DNA of 33,215 nt from the NCBI GenBank assembly GCA_019424135.1, contig JAHYZZ010000005.1, forward strand, positions 53,960 through 87,174. Reading direction: 5' to 3'. Below, in pieces: positions 31,916-33,215 of this stretch (the stretch's first letter is position 1; the number at the start of each line of letters is the position of its first letter). Source of the DNA: Lachnospiraceae bacterium. GTDB lineage: Bacteria > Bacillota > Clostridia > Lachnospirales > Lachnospiraceae. Under the pieces are notes generated by a model that made no database searches, was not told where the DNA came from, and saw only the letters and a list, made by a program, of their open reading frames with translations. A program made the translations under genes and the position numbers.

Positions 31916-32434
31916 TTATGCTTCTGCCTGCTTTAATATTTTATCAGCAAACACTTTGGCATGCTCCTCGTCCAGGGTGTCTGGATGAGTCAAAGCTTCA
32001 TCAAAGTTCTGGATCATGAGATCTATCTGAGCTGCATTTTCGGCTGTCCGCATGGATTCATATTTCTGGCGTACTTTCTGAGGCATTTTCCCCTGGCAGA
32101 TAAAAGCTCCCAGATATCGATTGTCATTTTCGATCCACGCACTTACATTTTTTTCGATAGTCTTATAGTAATCAGGAGAATTTCCCATACCGCAGGTGCC
32201 AAATAAAGCAATCTGCTTTCCGCCAAGAGAACTTAAAAAATCACTGATAGCCATGCTGCAGGTACCCCGATGTACGCAAAAACCAATAAAATAAAGGTTT
32301 GCTTCGGGAATGGTTTTTTCGGTGCTGATGTCGATCAGATCCTTAGAATTCCCGGGAAGGTGGGAAAAGATTGTGGCAGCAATCTTTTTCGTATTTCCAG
32401 ATTCGCTCTGATACAGAACCAGATAGTCTAACAT
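31916..32434 (-). CDS. flavodoxin-family protein
   Basis: 172-residue FMN-binding electron carrier. The phosphate-binding loop is QSESGNTKKIA (about 9-19), and the flavin-flanking loops are IGFCVHRGTCSM and FGTCGMGNSPDYY. The C-terminal third (QGKMPQKVRQKYESM and on) is a helical tail seen in longer clostridial flavodoxins, including the BilS protein associated with bilirubin reductase; no BilR-like gene is in this window, so that identity is only a possibility. AAAGGAAG precedes the ATG. It follows the zinc-ribbon gene by 25 bases and is probably cotranscribed. Its redox partner is unknown. Confidence 0.88.
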   Translation of the reverse strand: MLDYLVLYQSESGNTKKIAATIFSHLPGNSKDLIDISTEKTIPEANLYFIGFCVHRGTCSMAISDFLSSLGGKQIALFGTCGMGNSPDYYKTIEKNVSAWIENDNRYLGAFICQGKMPQKVRQKYESMRTAENAAQIDLMIQNFDEALTHPDTLDEEHAKVFADKILKQAEA

Positions 32435-32459
32435 AATGACGCTTCCTTTCTATCATACA

Positions 32460-32855
32460 TTAACTTTTTTTGATAAATGTTGCATTGCATTTCGGACACC
32501 GGATTTCAATTCGTCCTTTACCTCGAGGGATCCGGATTTTCTGCCGGCAGACCGGACATTTATAAATGTGGTGGGTTTTCCGCTGTTGCATCAGGTTCTT
32601 CTGACGAAGAAAAAAGGTACGCAGCCGGTAGGTTTTGTTCAGGTACCACTGATTTTCGGAAGATCGTTTGTAAATATTCCGGGAGAACATCCGGAAATAA
32701 GCATAAATCAGACAAGCCCAGGACAGAATGACAAGAGCAAGGCTGTCGGCCCATCCGGAGATCAGCATAACTGCCAGTCCGACAATCACCAGACATTTCC
32801 CAAGAGAGTCCATGCCGTATCTTCCATACATAAACTGAATCAGTTTTTCTCTCAA
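32460..32855 (-). CDS. zinc-ribbon membrane protein of unknown function
   Basis: 131-residue protein with two hydrophobic segments at about residues 18-52 (LGKCLVIVGLAVMLISGWAD and ALVILSWACLIYAYFRMFS), a basic linker, and a C-terminal zinc ribbon of two CXXC knuckles (CPVC and CPKC) separated by RQKIRIPRGKGRIEIR. The start is TTG at 32855 with AGGAG 11 bases upstream; the conserved FMYGRYG begins only at residue 8, which supports this start over the ATG at 32831. Similar proteins occur widely in Lachnospiraceae without a known role. The flavodoxin gene follows 25 bases later. Confidence 0.8.
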   Translation of the reverse strand: MREKLIQFMYGRYGMDSLGKCLVIVGLAVMLISGWADSLALVILSWACLIYAYFRMFSRNIYKRSSENQWYLNKTYRLRTFFLRQKNLMQQRKTHHIYKCPVCRQKIRIPRGKGRIEIRCPKCNATFIKKS

Positions 32856-32896
32856 AGTTTTTCACACTCCTAAAACATAAATCTTATCATGTCATT

Positions 32897-32924
32897 ATCA
32901 TAAATCATGCCCAGCGAAAGTCAA
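32897..32924 (-). promoter_or_regulatory. sigma-A promoter of the zinc-ribbon/flavodoxin operon
   Basis: On the minus strand TTGACT (32919-32924) and TATGAT (32897-32902) are 16 bases apart, about 40 bases before the TTG start. Confidence 0.7.
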
Positions 32925-32964
32925 TAAACTGCCGATAAAAAATGTATAAAGTTTTGCGGTGATG

Positions 32965-32973
32965 TGATATAAT
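32965..32973 (+). promoter_or_regulatory. extended -10 promoter before the UPF0597 gene
   Basis: TGATATAAT is an extended -10, 44 bases before the ATG at 33018. It is divergent from the zinc-ribbon promoter, with about 40 bases between the two -10 boxes' regions. Confidence 0.6.
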
Positions 32974-33017
32974 TGCGATAAATGAGGTTCAGAACAATGG
33001 GAAGGAAGGAAAAACGG

Positions 33018-33104
33018 ATGAAAAAACTGACCCGATTGATTCAAGAAGACATGAAGCCGGCGCTTGGAGTAACAGAGCCGGGGGCTATTGCCTTTGCTGT
33101 TGCC
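33018..33104 (+). CDS. UPF0597 / L-cysteine desulfidase-family protein, N-terminal fragment joined to foreign sequence
   Basis: AAGGAAGG precedes ATG 33018. The first 29 residues include IQEDMKPALGVTEPGAIAFA, the N-terminal signature of the UPF0597/CdsB family of Fe-S enzymes related to L-serine dehydratase and cysteine desulfidase (YhaM in E. coli). After residue 29 the family match ends abruptly. The frame stays open to the window edge, but the rest is the complement of a tsaB gene. The real gene therefore stops being readable at about 33104, and a longer partial protein here would be false. Confidence 0.75.
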
Positions 33105-33215
33105 ATACCAATTCTAAGCCCTGTGAAAGAACCTGGCCCTTCACAAACTGCAATCGCATCAATCTCACGCACATTTAAATCACTTAAACCTAGCATATTT
33201 TCTATCATTGGCATA
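33085..33215 (-). CDS. tsaB: TsaB (t6A37 biosynthesis) internal fragment, antisense at the contig edge
   Basis: On the minus strand the frame from 33214 reads MPMIENMLGLSDLNVREIDA, then IAVCEGPGSFTGLRIGMATA and KAIA. This is the heart of TsaB, including the hallmark GPGSFTGLRIG; TsaB works with TsaD and TsaE to make threonylcarbamoyladenosine on tRNAs. The protein has no start here (a TsaB start would lie beyond the window edge) and loses its match after KAIA, at about 33085, where it runs into the complement of the UPF0597 start. It is a fragment created by a join, not a gene in place. Confidence 0.8.

Noticed and set aside
33018..33215. A single partial protein continuing to the window edge on the + strand
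   Set aside because: Residues after 29 do not fit UPF0597, and the other strand of the same bases reads TsaB with its hallmark motif.
1..33215. CRISPR array, prophage, integrase, IS transposase or defence system
   Set aside because: No regularly spaced repeats and no such proteins were found on either strand; the only mobile-type signal is the palindrome at 29863-29914.

Overview
The window looks like a stretch of chromosome from a mid-GC, spore-forming Clostridia, most likely Lachnospiraceae. The evidence is strong AGGAGG-type ribosome binding sites, sigma-A promoters with 16-17 bp spacers, many rho-independent terminators, sporulation genes (SipL-like SPOCS/LysM protein, spoIIR), a DnaE without a built-in exonuclease, and small protein families that I know mainly from Lachnospiraceae. 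Most of it is ordinary core chromosome. I see no phage, integrase, CRISPR array, rRNA or complete insertion sequence.

Layout. (1) 1-2056, + strand: the 3' part of an FGGY pentulose kinase and a zinc polyol dehydrogenase, i.e. the end of a pentitol catabolic operon, closed by a strong bidirectional terminator. (2) 2118-8597: a peptide or N-acyl-amino-acid catabolic island. It holds an amidohydrolase and a sodium:solute symporter (minus strand), a divergent CdaR/PucR-type regulator, an M19 dipeptidase and a DUF819 permease (minus strand). The control regions carry several inverted repeats. This is the part of the window with the best claim to be an uncharacterised pathway. (3) 8775-13578, minus strand: pncB, ddl and murF (NAD salvage and cell-wall precursor synthesis), preceded by a plsC acyltransferase whose stop codon lies in the loop of its own terminator. 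(4) 13699-21006, + strand: a PrcB-like lipoprotein, sipL, ispE, a GntR/FCD regulator, spoIIR, a CDF metal exporter, an acyl-ACP thioesterase, an S1-domain CvfB-like protein and a small conserved protein. Spacing is tight, with several overlaps. (5) 21139-27944: dnaE, pfkA, murI, a DUF1934 protein and a YczE-like membrane protein. (6) 27958-33018: a YgjP-like metallopeptidase, a second PucR-type regulator, a LUD-domain protein, tRNA-Cys(GCA), a DMT permease, a flavodoxin and a zinc-ribbon membrane protein.

Three items deserve attention beyond routine annotation. The last ~110 bases do not belong to the gene that appears to run into them: a UPF0597 (L-cysteine desulfidase family) start is joined, through about 20 shared bases, to an antisense piece of tsaB. 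This looks like a chimeric assembly join. The second PucR-type gene ends inside a perfect 25-bp inverted repeat of the REP/palindrome type, with its stop codon at the hairpin tip. The same gene is preceded by three copies of a TTGTRATCG half-site, one of them over the likely promoter. All functional statements come from reading the sequence; no database search was run.
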